A stretch of 64,000 nucleotides of DNA from Lunularia cruciata (taxonomy: Eukaryota; Streptophyta; Marchantiopsida; Lunulariales; Lunulariaceae): NCBI GenBank assembly GCA_948567375.1, contig OX419757.1, forward strand, positions 28,086,001 to 28,150,000. The letters run 5' to 3'. Numbering within the stretch: the stretch's first letter is position 1; the number at the start of each line of letters is the position of its first letter. Below, one piece after another: positions 48,801 to 57,754 of the stretch. The notes beneath the pieces are model-generated. The model saw nothing but the letters and a program-made list of their open reading frames with translations. It was not told where the DNA came from and did no database searches. The translations under genes and the position numbers were made by a program.

Positions 48801-49307
48801 TAAGAGCAACTTGAGTCCACTATCCATGACTCTTCAAATTGATCTTTGTCTTGGGTAACACATAGAACATCATCCACAACACCAGATGACTCAGCAATAC
48901 TTGCTTGATCTGAAAGTTGACCTTTATCCTTGTTGAACTCAAGCCTCTTGTTGTTACAATCTTTCTTGAAATGTCCAACCTTCCCATAAATCCAGCACTT
49001 GCCTTTGAAACCTCCAGTTCTAGACTTTGATCTTGATTTACTCCTGATTTGATCTCTCTCTTGTCCTTCCATTGATAAATAGAGCCTTTGAATTTGTCTT
49101 TTCTTGGTTGGGCCAGTTTTGCATCTCATTGGACAATAATGCTCGAGTGACCTCCTCATACTTTATATCATCCTTCACATATAAAAGAGTTGTGACCAGA
49201 TGCTCATATGATGGAGAAAGTGAAGTCAATAACAACAATGCCTTATCCTCTTCTTCTAACTTAACCTATATGCTCATCAACTCACAAATGATTTTGTTGA
49301 AAGCATT
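45868..49307 (-). pseudogene. gag-pol of copia element B (3' part), broken
   Basis: RNase H lies at 46329-45868 (DSDFARDLDKRWSTTGFVF; ALSTTEAEYMA; FCDSQSAIHLAKNQVYHS). RT lies at about 47102-46536, with LVLYVDD intact but a short deletion straight after it. The RT N-terminal part is at 47439-47023. Integrase, at about 48389-47522, keeps HSDVCGP, the LRSDNGGEYKSGEF block and GTPQQNDVVER, so all three acidic residues are visible. The protease near 48860-48800 reads WIVDSSCSYHMCP, with the Gly of Asp-Ser-Gly replaced by Ser. The zinc knuckle near 49000-48955 is CWIYGKVGHFKKDC, with one Cys changed to Tyr. Several frameshifts separate these blocks. The upstream gag part is beyond the gypsy insert, from 54964. 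Confidence 0.93.
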
Positions 49308-49312
49308 GAGGT
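49308..49312 (+). other. Target-site duplication of the gypsy insertion, left
   Basis: GAGGT, directly before the TG of the 5' LTR. The same five bases follow the 3' LTR at 54959-54963. Confidence 0.93.
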
Positions 49313-49465
49313 TGTAACAATATGGAGTTTAGCGACGAAGTTAGTTGGGCTTACAAAGTAGCACATAAGACAAAGTAGCCTAGAATATTCCGGAAGTATC
49401 TAGGAAGCTTCTCGAGAAGCTTCCCGGTTAACTTAGCTTGCACCTTAAGTAAGTAGCTTCTAGAA

Positions 49466-49485
49466 GGAAGCTTCTAGAAGCTTCC
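49466..49485. promoter_or_regulatory. Heat-shock-element-like palindrome in the gypsy LTR
   Basis: GGAAGCTTCTAGAAGCTTCC is a perfect 20-bp palindrome. It contains GAAnnTTCnnGAAnnTTC, which matches the heat-shock element bound by plant heat-shock factors (alternating GAA/TTC units). It is repeated unchanged in the 3' LTR at 54686-54705. Neighbouring palindromes share the GAAGCTTC core but with four bases between dyads, so they are weaker matches. It lies about 140 bases upstream of the LTR TATA box, as a promoter element would. Function is inferred. Confidence 0.6.
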
Positions 49486-49625
49486 AACTAGCTTAGCTTG
49501 CACGCCAAGTATACAGCTTCTAGAAGGAAGCTTCTTGAGAAGCTTCCTAGTTAACTTGGCTTGCACTCTAAGAAAGCGGCTTGAGGAAGCTTCTTGAGAA
49601 GCTTCTCTAGGGCCTTGTATGCTAC

Positions 49626-49634
49626 CTATAAATA
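49626..49634 (+). promoter_or_regulatory. TATA box in the gypsy 5' LTR
   Basis: CTATAAATA in GCTACCTATAAATACCAAAG, conserved at the same place in the 3' LTR (54846-54854) and, slightly changed, in the old relic LTR near 3312. It marks the likely U3/R border. Confidence 0.7.
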
Positions 49635-49740
49635 CCAAAGCCAAAGCTCATGCTATGCATTCTGAGTTTTCCCTCATTCAAGTGTCCTAATATGAGTTTC
49701 CATTCTCTTATTTCTCTCCTCGGATTTGGTCTTTTACATT

Positions 49741-49753
49741 GGTATTAGAGCAG
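49741..49753 (+). other. Primer-binding site, gypsy element
   Basis: TGGTATTAGAGCA begins two bases after the 5' LTR. It differs by one C-to-T change from TGGTATCAGAGCA, the sequence complementary to the 3' end of initiator tRNA-Met. Confidence 0.85.
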
Positions 49754-50009
49754 GAATGGGATGGATAGAATTTATGGACCACCAAATCCACTTCCACCAA
49801 AGCATTGGGATTTTTGCATCCAAATACTACCCAAGCATCGTTTCACACAGTTCATCACCTCGCACTTTGGACAAGATTTTTTGCATATGATCACCATATC
49901 TGAGGAACCCTTGGTGCTTCCGGTTGTAACTTATGGAGAACGGTGGACGTGCTGTTTCTATGTGTTAATAAATTAGATAGATTGGGAGTGGTGTGATAGA
50001 GGAGCAACC

Positions 50010-50916
50010 ATGGCGGCAATACCTGATGTTATCCTTGCTATGCAACAACAAATTGAGCACATTACTCGATTGTTGGATGAACGAGATCTTTGACGACAAG
50101 AGCAGGTGGAGAGAGTACCAATTCAAGAAGGAGAAGATCGGATCAGATTCCCTAAACCCAAGGTATTTGAAGGCAAGAATCTCACGGGTGCAGTGGAGAA
50201 TTTTGTGTTTGATTGTGAATGTTATTTTGAAGCTACCAATCTACAAGATGAGCAAAACCATATTCTCTTGGCTTCTACCCAATTGGATGGAGTAGCAAAG
50301 CTATGGTGGAGATTTTGAGTGGAGCAAGCCGAACGACAAATGGTTGCACTGATCTTGACATGGGCAGAATTCAAGAGTGCAATAATCAGTCAGTTCCAAG
50401 CTATAAATGCCACACAAGCTGCATGGGATAAGTTGGCAAAGTTGAAACAGATTGGCTCTGTAAGAAGTTACATCACGCAGTTCCAAAACACCATCATGCA
50501 AATTTCAGATATTTTGGAAGGTGAAGCTCTAGATCGATTCATGAGGGGCTTGAAGGCAAGAACCAAATTAGAGGTAACCATGCGAGAGCCACAACATTTG
50601 GAGGAAGCCATGTGGTTGGCCGAACGTTTTGATTCCTTGGTGGCAACAACTTGGTCTCGACCTTGACCCCCACAAAGCCTGCCAATACACTACACACAAG
50701 TGGAGGAGCCAGCACCAATGGAGATTGATGCAATTCAACGAAGACTACTGGGCATGGCAAACAGGGAGAAACTACGACAAAATGGTGGTTGTTTTTATTG
50801 TTGCCAGTTGGGGGCATCGCATTGCTGAATGTCCACTTAAGAATGGACGACCTCGACAAGTTGCCCAAGTGGAGGTTGTGGAGCGGAATGATCAAGGAAA
50901 CAAGGAATCCCAATAG
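50010..50916 (+). pseudogene. gag of the gypsy element, broken
   Basis: Starts at ATG 50010 (MAAIPDVILAMQQQ). The capsid-like part includes IRFPKPKVFEGKNL and DRFMRGLKARTKLEV. The zinc knuckle near 50790-50835 has the form C-x2-C-x4-H-x4-C (CFYCCQLG, then HRIAEC), but one extra G splits it across two frames. In-frame stops are TGA at 50091-50093, 50316-50318 and 50664-50666; each could have been an Arg codon CGA before a C-to-T change. Without those four changes the frame would be open to about 50916. Confidence 0.93.
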
Positions 50917-50942
50917 GAGATTTTGAGCCGCCTATTGGGAGC

Positions 50943-53317
50943 TTGATTAGTTCCAATGGGATTGAAGGCTCGACCTATGCAAGTCTGCTTCACTTGCAAG
51001 GTATGATATCTAATAGGGGTTGTAGGATTTTGGTTGATTTTGGAAGTTCAGAGAATTGCATGTCTATGCAAGTAGCAAAGGAATTGGGTATTCCTATCAA
51101 GCTAGTGATCGGAAGTAGTTTGATGATGGCGGATGGTAGAAAGGATTCTACATTCCGCACCTTGCATCCTGTTACCTTCAAGATTGGGAAGGAGTATTTG
51201 GAGTGTATGAGGTTTGTAGTGGCACCTCTACACTATGATATCATTCTGGGTCTACCTTGGCTTGAATGTCATAAGGTTCAGTTTTATTGGACCCAACGCC
51301 AAATTCAAGTACAACACCAAGGTAGGAATTTCCGATTAGGTTGTCTGGCACCTCTGAGTAAGACAACTAAGAATAGTCAGTCCCAAGATGGGAAGTTTGT
51401 CAAGAAGGTAGCCATAGAGCGAATATGGAAGGGAGATGAGTCCTAGGATGGAAAGTTTGCCAGGAAGGCAACCATGGAGCAAGCTTGAAAGAGAGATGAG
51501 TCCCTAGAAGGGAAGTTTGTTAAGGAAGCAGCCATAGAGCAAGCTTTGGAGGAAGATAATTTTGTATTTGCGGTGTGGATCAAGCCGATTGCACAAGAAC
51601 AATCTGAGGAGGACCAAGTGCCGTATCAAGTGATGGTTGATCGGATAGTTCAAGAGTTTGCAGATGTGTTTCCGGATGATCTGCCAAAGGGATTACCCTC
51701 TGACCGAGGTATGCCCTTCAAGATCAAGTTATTGCTAGGGAGTACTTTAGTGAGTAGACCAATCTATCGGCTCTCACCAAAGGAGTTGGAGGAGTTGCAA
51801 ACAACACTTACAGAGTTGTTGGAGAAGGATTTCATACGACATAGTACCTCTCCTTGGGAAGCACCAGTACTATTTGTTCCAAAGAAGGATGGAGGACTTT
51901 GTTTCTGTATTGATTACCATGGGCACAATAAGCAAACCGTGAAGAATGCATATCCCTTGCCTCGGATCGATGACTTACTTGATCAACTAAGTGGAGCATG
52001 TTACTTTTCCAAGTGGATCTTTGTAGCGGCTATTGGCAAATTCCGATTGATAGAGAAGATGTGCAAAAGACTACCTTTTGCACAAGGTATGGACATTTTG
52101 AGTGGAGAGTTCTACCTTTCGAACTCACTAATGCTCCAGCAGTCTTCATGGATCAGATGCATCAGGTGTTGGATGGACTATTGGATCGGTCAGTGGTGGT
52201 GTTCTTGGATGATATCTTAATCTATAGCAAGACAGAGGCAGAACACGTGAATCATGTGCAAGAAGTCCTAAGACGACTACGACAATGGAAATTTTACTAC
52301 AAGAAGTCAAAGTGTGCTTTTTGGCAGAAGGAGGTTACCTTCTTGGGTCATAAGATCTCATCAGGGGGGATCAAGATGGAGGAAGAGAAGATCAAGGCCA
52401 TTACTGATTGGCCTACCCCAAAGGATGCTACAGAAGTACGGGCATTCAATAGATTGGCCAGTTTTTACCGGCGGTTCATCCACTATTATGCTCATATGAC
52501 TGCACCATTGACTGACCTCTTGGGAAAGAACTCGAGCTTCCAGTGGAACACCAAACATGAAGAAGCATTCCAAAAGTTGAAACATATGGTGTCTTCAAGA
52601 CCCATTCTTCAACCATATGATCCTCAACTACCTTGTGTGGTTGATTTTGATGCTTCTAACTTTGCAATTGGAGTTGTGTTGCAACAAGAATTTCCGGATG
52701 GACTACATCCCATTGCCTTTGTGTCTCGCCGACTAAATACAGCTGAAAGAAATTACTCTGCTCAAGATCAAGAACAACTTGCAATGGTATATGCCACCAA
52801 GGTATGGAGGCATTATCTCTTGGGGAAACAAGTGATCATGCGAACTGATCACAAGCCATTGTTACACCTGGAGCACATGAAGAGTCGACATCATCAATGG
52901 GAAGAGCAACTTCAATTGTTCGACATCAAACTTGAGTACAAACCAGTTCGGTTCCATGTCATCCCTGATGCTCTATCACGACGACCTGATTTGAGGTCCC
53001 TTCCTCTCATCGCGGTAGCAATTACGACGGTGTCAACTGACCCCAAGATCCATAACGAGTTTCGGTTAGCTCTACAACAAGATCCCTTCTTCCAAATGGT
53101 ACATGGTCGTCTAACAAAAGGTGACAAGGAGTACAAAACCTTCTCTGTCAAGGAAGGCCTTCTATTCCATGCGGACCGGATTTATGTTCCAGCCAAAGGT
53201 GATCTTCAACTTGTGCGCCTTCAAGAAGCCCATGATTTACCCATAGCTGGTCACATGGGTGTGGACAAGACCTTGGGTACCCTCCAACGTCAATGGTGGT
53301 GGCCCGACATGACATGA
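50943..53317 (+). pseudogene. Protease, RT and RNase H of the gypsy element, broken
   Basis: Protease: ILVDFGSSENC near 51029-51060, where Asp-Ser-Gly is expected, so the active-site Ser has become Phe. RT starts near 51700 with [14 protein letters not shown] and [17 protein letters not shown] one-base deletion near 52005-52013 shifts the frame, and the rest reads at 51998-53317. There the catalytic box is [11 protein letters not shown] near 52195-52230, both Asp kept. RNase H follows, with DFDASNFAIGVVLQQ, ERNYSAQDQE and RTDHKPLLHLEH (52640-52880). The N-terminal integrase zinc-binding start (HDLPIAGHMGVDKTL) lies at the end. Two stretches of repeated EGKF-VKKA-like coding (51380-51545) before RT are broken by stops at 51444 and 51486. 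Confidence 0.94.
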
Positions 53318-54598
53318 GATGTTCAAGAATTTTTCAGATCATGTGAGAGCTGCCAACGTAACAAGGCCAGTAACTAGAAGCCGAGTGGACTCCTTCAACC
53401 ACTCACCATTCCATCTGCTCGCTGGGAGCATGTGAGCTTGGATCTCATCACATCCTTACCAAAGACAAAACAAGGACACACCGTAATTGTGGTGTTTGTG
53501 GATAAGCTTAGTAAGCAAATCCACTTGGCACCAACCTATGATACCGTGGATGCTCCAACCTTAGCGCAAATCTACTTTGACAATGTCTTCAAGCATCATG
53601 GGATGCCACGTGTACTCATCTCTGACCGTGATACTTGATTTACCAGGAAGTTTTGGCAAGCACTCTTCCAGATACTCGGCACCAAGCTTGCTTTGTCTAC
53701 AGCCTATCATCCTCAAACTGATGGACAAACCGAACGTGCAAATCATACATTGGAGGATATGTTGCGGGCCTTTGTCAATGTCCACCATACCAATTGGGAT
53801 GAATGTCTTGCAGTTGTAGAATTTGCCTACAACAATTCCAAACAGGCAAGCACCAGATTTTCTCCCTTCTTTCTCACTTTTGGCCAAGATCCGCTTGTTC
53901 TAGATTCTCTTCTTGCTCCCCCTCCATCTCAAGTTCCTCATACTTCCACATTCTTGACCATTATATCCCAATCGCTCCAACAAGCCAAGTCTCACCTCCT
54001 TGTTGCTCAGAATCGCCAAGAACAATATGCGGACCACCATCGTCGTGATCTCACCTTTGAAGTTGGTGATAAAGTCATGCTATCCTCCAGTAACCTCCCT
54101 CTCCCACTTGATACCCAAGTTTGTAAACTTTCCCCTAACTGGATAGGACCCTTTGATATCACCCAAATTGTCTCTCATGTTGCTTATCAACTTGCCTTAC
54201 CTTGTCACATGCATATCCATCCTGTCTTTCATGTTTCCAAGTTGAAACCCTTTATTCCTAACCCCTCTTCCTTTTCCTCTCAAGTCCAACCTCCCCCTCT
54301 TCCTGTCCCTATCAATGATCATGAGGAGTACAAAGTTGATCGTATCTTTGCGCATTACCATATCCAACGAGGCCGCCGTCAACGTACAGAGTACAAAGTC
54401 CTTTGGAAAGTGTATCCCCTTCATGATGCCACATTGGAACCTCTTTCTCACCTCCAAAATGCACAAACGGCCATCCAGGAATTTGAAGCTTCACTAGCAA
54501 CGAGGACGTCACCAACTAGCGGCGGGGAAATATGTAACAATATGGAGTTTAGCGACAAAGTTAGTCGGGCTTACGAAGTAGCACATAAGACAAAGTAG
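53318..54598 (+). pseudogene. Integrase and chromodomain of the gypsy element, nearly intact
   Basis: After a TGA at 53315-53317 the integrase continues with the Cys pair of its zinc domain (CESCQRNKA), a TAG near 53376, and the core: VSLDLITSLPKTKQG (first Asp), RVLISDRDT then TGA at 53636-53638 (second Asp), and STAYHPQTDGQTERANHTLE (Glu). From 53693 the frame is open for 301 codons. The C-terminal domain at about 54315-54500 begins EEYKVDRIFAHYHIQRGRRQ and continues TEYKVLWKVYPLHDATLEP. This is a chromodomain, which in related elements reads modified histone tails and guides integration. The usual Trp of the ATWEP box is Leu here. The protein would end in the 3' LTR. Confidence 0.94.
54521..54532 (+). 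other. Polypurine tract, gypsy element
   Basis: GGCGGGGAAATA directly before the 3' LTR, the position where plus-strand DNA synthesis is primed. The old relic at 3065-3076 has a worn equivalent. Confidence 0.75.
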
Positions 54599-54958
54599 CC
54601 TAGAATATTCCGGAAGTATCTAGGAAGCTTCTTGGGAAGCTTCCCGGTTAACTTAGCTTGCACCTTAAGTAAGTAGCTTCTAGAAGGAAGCTTCTAGAAG
54701 CTTCCAACTAGCTTAGCTTGCACGCCAAGTATGCGGCTTCTAGAAGGAAGCTTCTTGAGAAGCTTTCTAGTTAACTTGGCTTGCACTCTAAGAAAGTGGC
54801 TTGAGGAAGCTTCTTGAGAAGCTTCTCTAGGGCCTTGTATGCTACCTATAAATACCAAAGCCAAAGCTCATACTAGGCATTCGGAGTTTTCACTCATTCA
54901 AGTGTCCCAATGTGAGTTTCCATTCTCCTATTTCTCTCATCAAATTTGGTCTTTTATA
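54533..54958 (+). repeat. 3' LTR of the gypsy element
   Basis: Starts TGTAACAATATGGAG, ends GGTCTTTTATA (final CA changed to TA). Same palindromes and TATA box as the 5' LTR; the palindrome at 54686-54705 is unchanged, and the one near 54623-54644 has lost its perfect symmetry. Confidence 0.96.
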
Positions 54959-54963
54959 GAGGT
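54959..54963 (+). other. Target-site duplication of the gypsy insertion, right
   Basis: GAGGT, directly after the 3' LTR; it matches 49308-49312. After it the copia gag sequence resumes. Confidence 0.93.
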
Positions 54964-55370
54964 GCTCCATAATACTCAGGCCTTCCTTCATCCCCAACAT
55001 ATACAACTTTTGTTTAAGAAACAGTCTATTTGTCAATGACTTGGTCATATAAAGATTCTCCAATTTGGCCCATAGTTTTCCTGCAAATTCCTCATTCATA
55101 ACATTGTATAGCACTTCATCAGCAAGATTCAACCTAATAGTGCTAATAGCTCTGAGATCTGCATCTTCATCTTCCTCATCCTCATCACTTGTGTCCTCCT
55201 TTTTCTTCTTTAGTGCTCTACGCAGTCCTTGCTAGACAAGAAAGTCCTTCATCTTCAGTTGCCAAAGTCCAAAATTTGTTTTCCCATCAAATTTCTCCAC
55301 TACAAATTTAGCATTTGATATGGATATCACCCCTACCATTGCTTTGCTGTGGACTTGCTTATGGACCCAC
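54964..55370 (-). pseudogene. gag N-terminus of copia element B (cut off by the gypsy insert)
   Basis: Read from right to left it starts with ISISNAKFVVEKFDGKTNF-like sequence (about 55330-55270) and continues with NLADEVLYNVMNEEFAGKLW and LYMTKSLTNRLFLKQKLYML, ending in SIMEHL at the insertion point. The remainder of the domain continues at 49307 downward. An acidic run (DEDEEDEDA-like) lies near 55195-55160. The frame was open at the insertion site, so the gypsy insertion itself broke this gag. Confidence 0.9.
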
Positions 55371-55415
55371 TTCCCTGCACCCTCAGATCTCAAGACCCTC
55401 TTCAAGACCAACTAT

Positions 55416-55427
55416 GCTCTGATACCA
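55416..55427 (-). other. Primer-binding site, copia element B
   Basis: On the minus strand TGGTATCAGAGC, a full match to the initiator tRNA-Met complement, two bases inside the 5' LTR. Confidence 0.9.
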
Positions 55428-55429
55428 AT

Positions 55430-55873
55430 TGTTAGAAAATACAGTCCCCAAGACCTCTCGCAATAGCACATCATCAAGCCCATTAAACATAAATCAAAGG
55501 ACTAACATGAAATAGCGTGGTTCACTCCTTGTGTCAAAAGCTACCTCCACGGCTAAAATAGGCTCACACCAGCCTTCAAACCTTTATTTCTCATTGCACA
55601 TTAGATATATATACACACAAATAGATGTTGGATGTTGGTTCAGTCGGATGATAGTGTCTCAACATTGTCATCCGACTGAACTCCTGAATATTGACTTGCA
55701 TGACTTCATGAGTATTGACCACTCAAGATATCTAGTCACTTTAATACTTAGTCTTAGTAATGACTGAAAATATCTAGACAAGTGACTATCTCTGTCCTCA
55801 CTGCATGTTTCATCAATTAAGTTTGCTCTTGCTCTTGATCAGTCAAGTCATTGATAACAAGCCAAACATAACA
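55430..55873 (-). repeat. 5' LTR of copia element B
   Basis: On the plus strand TGTTAGAAAATACAG...CAAACATAACA, 444 bases. It includes TTGGATGTTGGTTCAGTCGG, absent from the left copy. A TATA-like ATATATATAC run (about 55603-55616) lies where the U3/R promoter should be. Confidence 0.93.
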
Positions 55874-56494
55874 TGTCGCTATCGCGCTGCTAAGTCTATT
55901 TGCTAACAAGATAGTGAAACTCTTTTTTTTCTTTAGCCGTTCCACTCCTAACCCCATTTGGTATATTGTTCAAAATTTAACATTTAAAATTTATTTATTA
56001 TAAAAATATATTTCATGCATGCAAAAAAAGAAGTTTAACGGATTTAAGGATCAATAATTAACATATACTAGCTTAAATTATAGAAAACTAGGAAGCAAGT
56101 GGACTGACTTGACACTCAATTTCCAATTCAGATGAAAGATGGTGGACACCAATTTAACTGATTAAGTTACAAAAGAAATCTAAGGTTACCAGGATGAGAG
56201 AAGGATTTAATGAGCAAAACTGATTGACAATATGGATCACCTTAGCAATTCATATTACCAAGTTTGTCAAAACTGAATAGCTATGAATTTATCTTTCACT
56301 GAAGTACAATGAGTTAACACTTGAAAACCTGGTGGTTCAAGACTACTCGTGCACAACTTCTAAGCTAACACTCTGCGCTTGACATAACACAGTTTAAATC
56401 CTTGTCATTTTCATCTCACAAAAATGTACATACATCGTGATAAAAATCAAATTTTGTGCAATTGTGATTTGTGGGTAGTAAAGAGAAAAAGACA
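55874..56494. other. AT-rich DNA, no gene seen
   Basis: Low-complexity A/T-rich stretches, especially 55970-56100. No ORF of note, no repeat recognised. Confidence 0.5.
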
Positions 56495-56600
56495 ATCAAG
56501 TAGAAAACCAAGAAGAAGGGGAAGACCCCATCAAGCACGACAAGGATGGTATATATTGGTATGAGAACCTTCCTTATTGCATCTAAAATATAGATGTTAT
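56495..56600 (-). repeat. LINE-like 3' end, diverged copy
   Basis: On the plus strand GAAGAAGGGGAAGACCCCAT, CAAGCACGACAAGG, then TATGAGAACCTTCCTTATTG, CATCTAAAATAT. The last part matches the region just inside the 3' end of the left long copy (TATGAGAAATTTACCCTATT, GCACCTAAAATAT near 29848-29881). The hairpin block between them is lost. Beyond 56600 I could not follow similarity. Confidence 0.7.
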
Positions 56601-57720
56601 TGCTATCACATCACTATGCAAGATCACTTGCTATTGCTATCACATCACTTTACTTCTGAAGATTTTTCCTTCTGATGAGGTTGGGTCTCTCATACCCAAT
56701 TCTCACATGGTTGTCGGACCAATGTGTATGTGATTCTCTCTATGACATGTAATGCATACACTTTTTATGATATGCAATAGGTAGCGAGCCCAACATAGTC
56801 CATGATGCACTTTGTAGTACAATCATTCATATCTTACAAGCTACACGGGCCCAAGTTCAGATTGAGAGAGGGTTAGATCTACCCAAGACCACCTATTCGT
56901 TGGGTGCAAACAGATACAATTACTTTCAAGGATGGTCGCCACACCTTACATGATGTGGTGGTGCCGATACCCCTATGGTTGGAGCCCTTTCACACGAGTA
57001 GGCGTACAGGTGGGAGCAATAATAACCATTACCTCTAGGGGCAAGGAGGACCATTACGCACTTTGGTTATTATCGGATACCTTTGTCCCTCCAGCTATTG
57101 AGATTTTTGGGTGCTTATATCACCATTTCAATGATCTCCTATGTGATATAGCATGGGGTTCGTTGTAGAGAAGAGGGGCACTACTTGTCTCTCGAGCCAT
57201 ACATACACCGCATGCCAATCACTTTGCAACGCGTTCAGGCGTTGAGTCTTCATCCAAGAGCGGCTACAATAGATGCACAAAGTATGGCTAAAGTCCTCTC
57301 TCCACACTTCTTACCAAACATACCATTAGAGTACCTCTACCAAACAATTTCATGAGTTGGCTACCCCTCCTTTGTTTCTTTGGTACTTGTTATTGGGTGG
57401 ATTTTTACTCTTGAGTTCCTTTGTGCCCTACGCATAGTTGTCTTTGTTTTTGGTAGTTTGGGACTAGAAACCTTGCTCTTTTTTTTTTCCCTTTTGCACT
57501 TGTACTCCTTTCCTCCGTCTTACGAGGTATATATACAAGCCTCACCTCAAGCAGTCTCTATCTTTGAATGTCCCCCAGAGAATTTTACACCAAGTTGTGT
57601 GAAAGAAAGAAATACACTAAGCACAGTATTTGAGGTGATAGTGTGATAGGCGTGTGCTCGACAGATCGTCTATCTGACATATTCCCGAACAATAGTGTGT
57701 ATTTGGACATAACAAAAACA
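56601..57720. other. Decayed sequence of unknown origin
   Basis: Plus-strand readings near 56830-57180 look protein-like in patches (AQVQIERGLDLPKTTYSLGA; FKDGRHTLHDVVVPIPLWLE) but are cut by stops and change frame. This may be an old mobile-element gene. It runs on the strand opposite to the tail at 56495-56600, so it is probably not the body of that copy. The 88-codon frame at 57380-57646 is hydrophobic and unrecognised. Confidence 0.4.
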
Positions 57721-57754
57721 AGGGCAACCGCCTAGAAGAAACGAAGGATGGGAA
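57721..57754 (-). repeat. LINE-like 3' tail, very short copy
   Basis: On the plus strand AGGGCAACCGCCTAGAAGAA then ACGAAGGATGGGAA, the last roughly 34 bases of the family in reverse. The block normally found further inside (GACCCCATCAAGCC) is not present. Confidence 0.75.

Larger units (their letters stand above)
49313..49739 (+). repeat. 5' LTR of the gypsy element
   Basis: Begins TGTAACAATATGGAG and ends GGTCTTTTACA. The upstream part carries four related palindromes built on GGAAGCTTC...GAAGCTTCC (49403-49424, 49466-49485, 49526-49547, 49585-49605) and three TTAGCTTGCAC or TTGGCTTGCAC blocks. A TATA box (CTATAAATA) lies at 49626-49634. Confidence 0.96.
49313..54958 (+). mobile_element. 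Ty3/gypsy chromodomain retrotransposon, complete, inactive
   Basis: A 5,646-bp element with LTRs of 427 and 426 bases, a primer-binding site, gag, protease, RT, RNase H, integrase, a C-terminal chromodomain and a polypurine tract, flanked by GAGGT. It lies in the gag gene of copia element B, in the opposite orientation, so it is the younger insertion. By eye the two LTRs differ at about 20 positions (near 5 percent), mostly transitions. It has only a handful of inactivating changes, so it is the best preserved mobile element in the window. The chromodomain after the integrase places it among the plant chromodomain gypsy lineages; I do not assign a named clade. Confidence 0.97.
45347..55873 (-). 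mobile_element. Ty1/copia element B, split by a gypsy insertion
   Basis: A full-length copia element on the minus strand, about 4.9 kb without the insert. LTRs lie at the outer ends (5' LTR 55430-55873, 3' LTR 45347-45746), with a primer-binding site inside the right LTR and a purine tract (minus strand) inside the left LTR. Domains read right to left: gag (55355-54964, continued 49307-49030), zinc knuckle, protease, integrase, RT, RNase H. It is the same family as 14270-19085 but better preserved. The flanks do not give a clean 5-bp target duplication: ACTAT on the left, TGTCG on the right, with GCTAT five bases further out. Confidence 0.95.
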
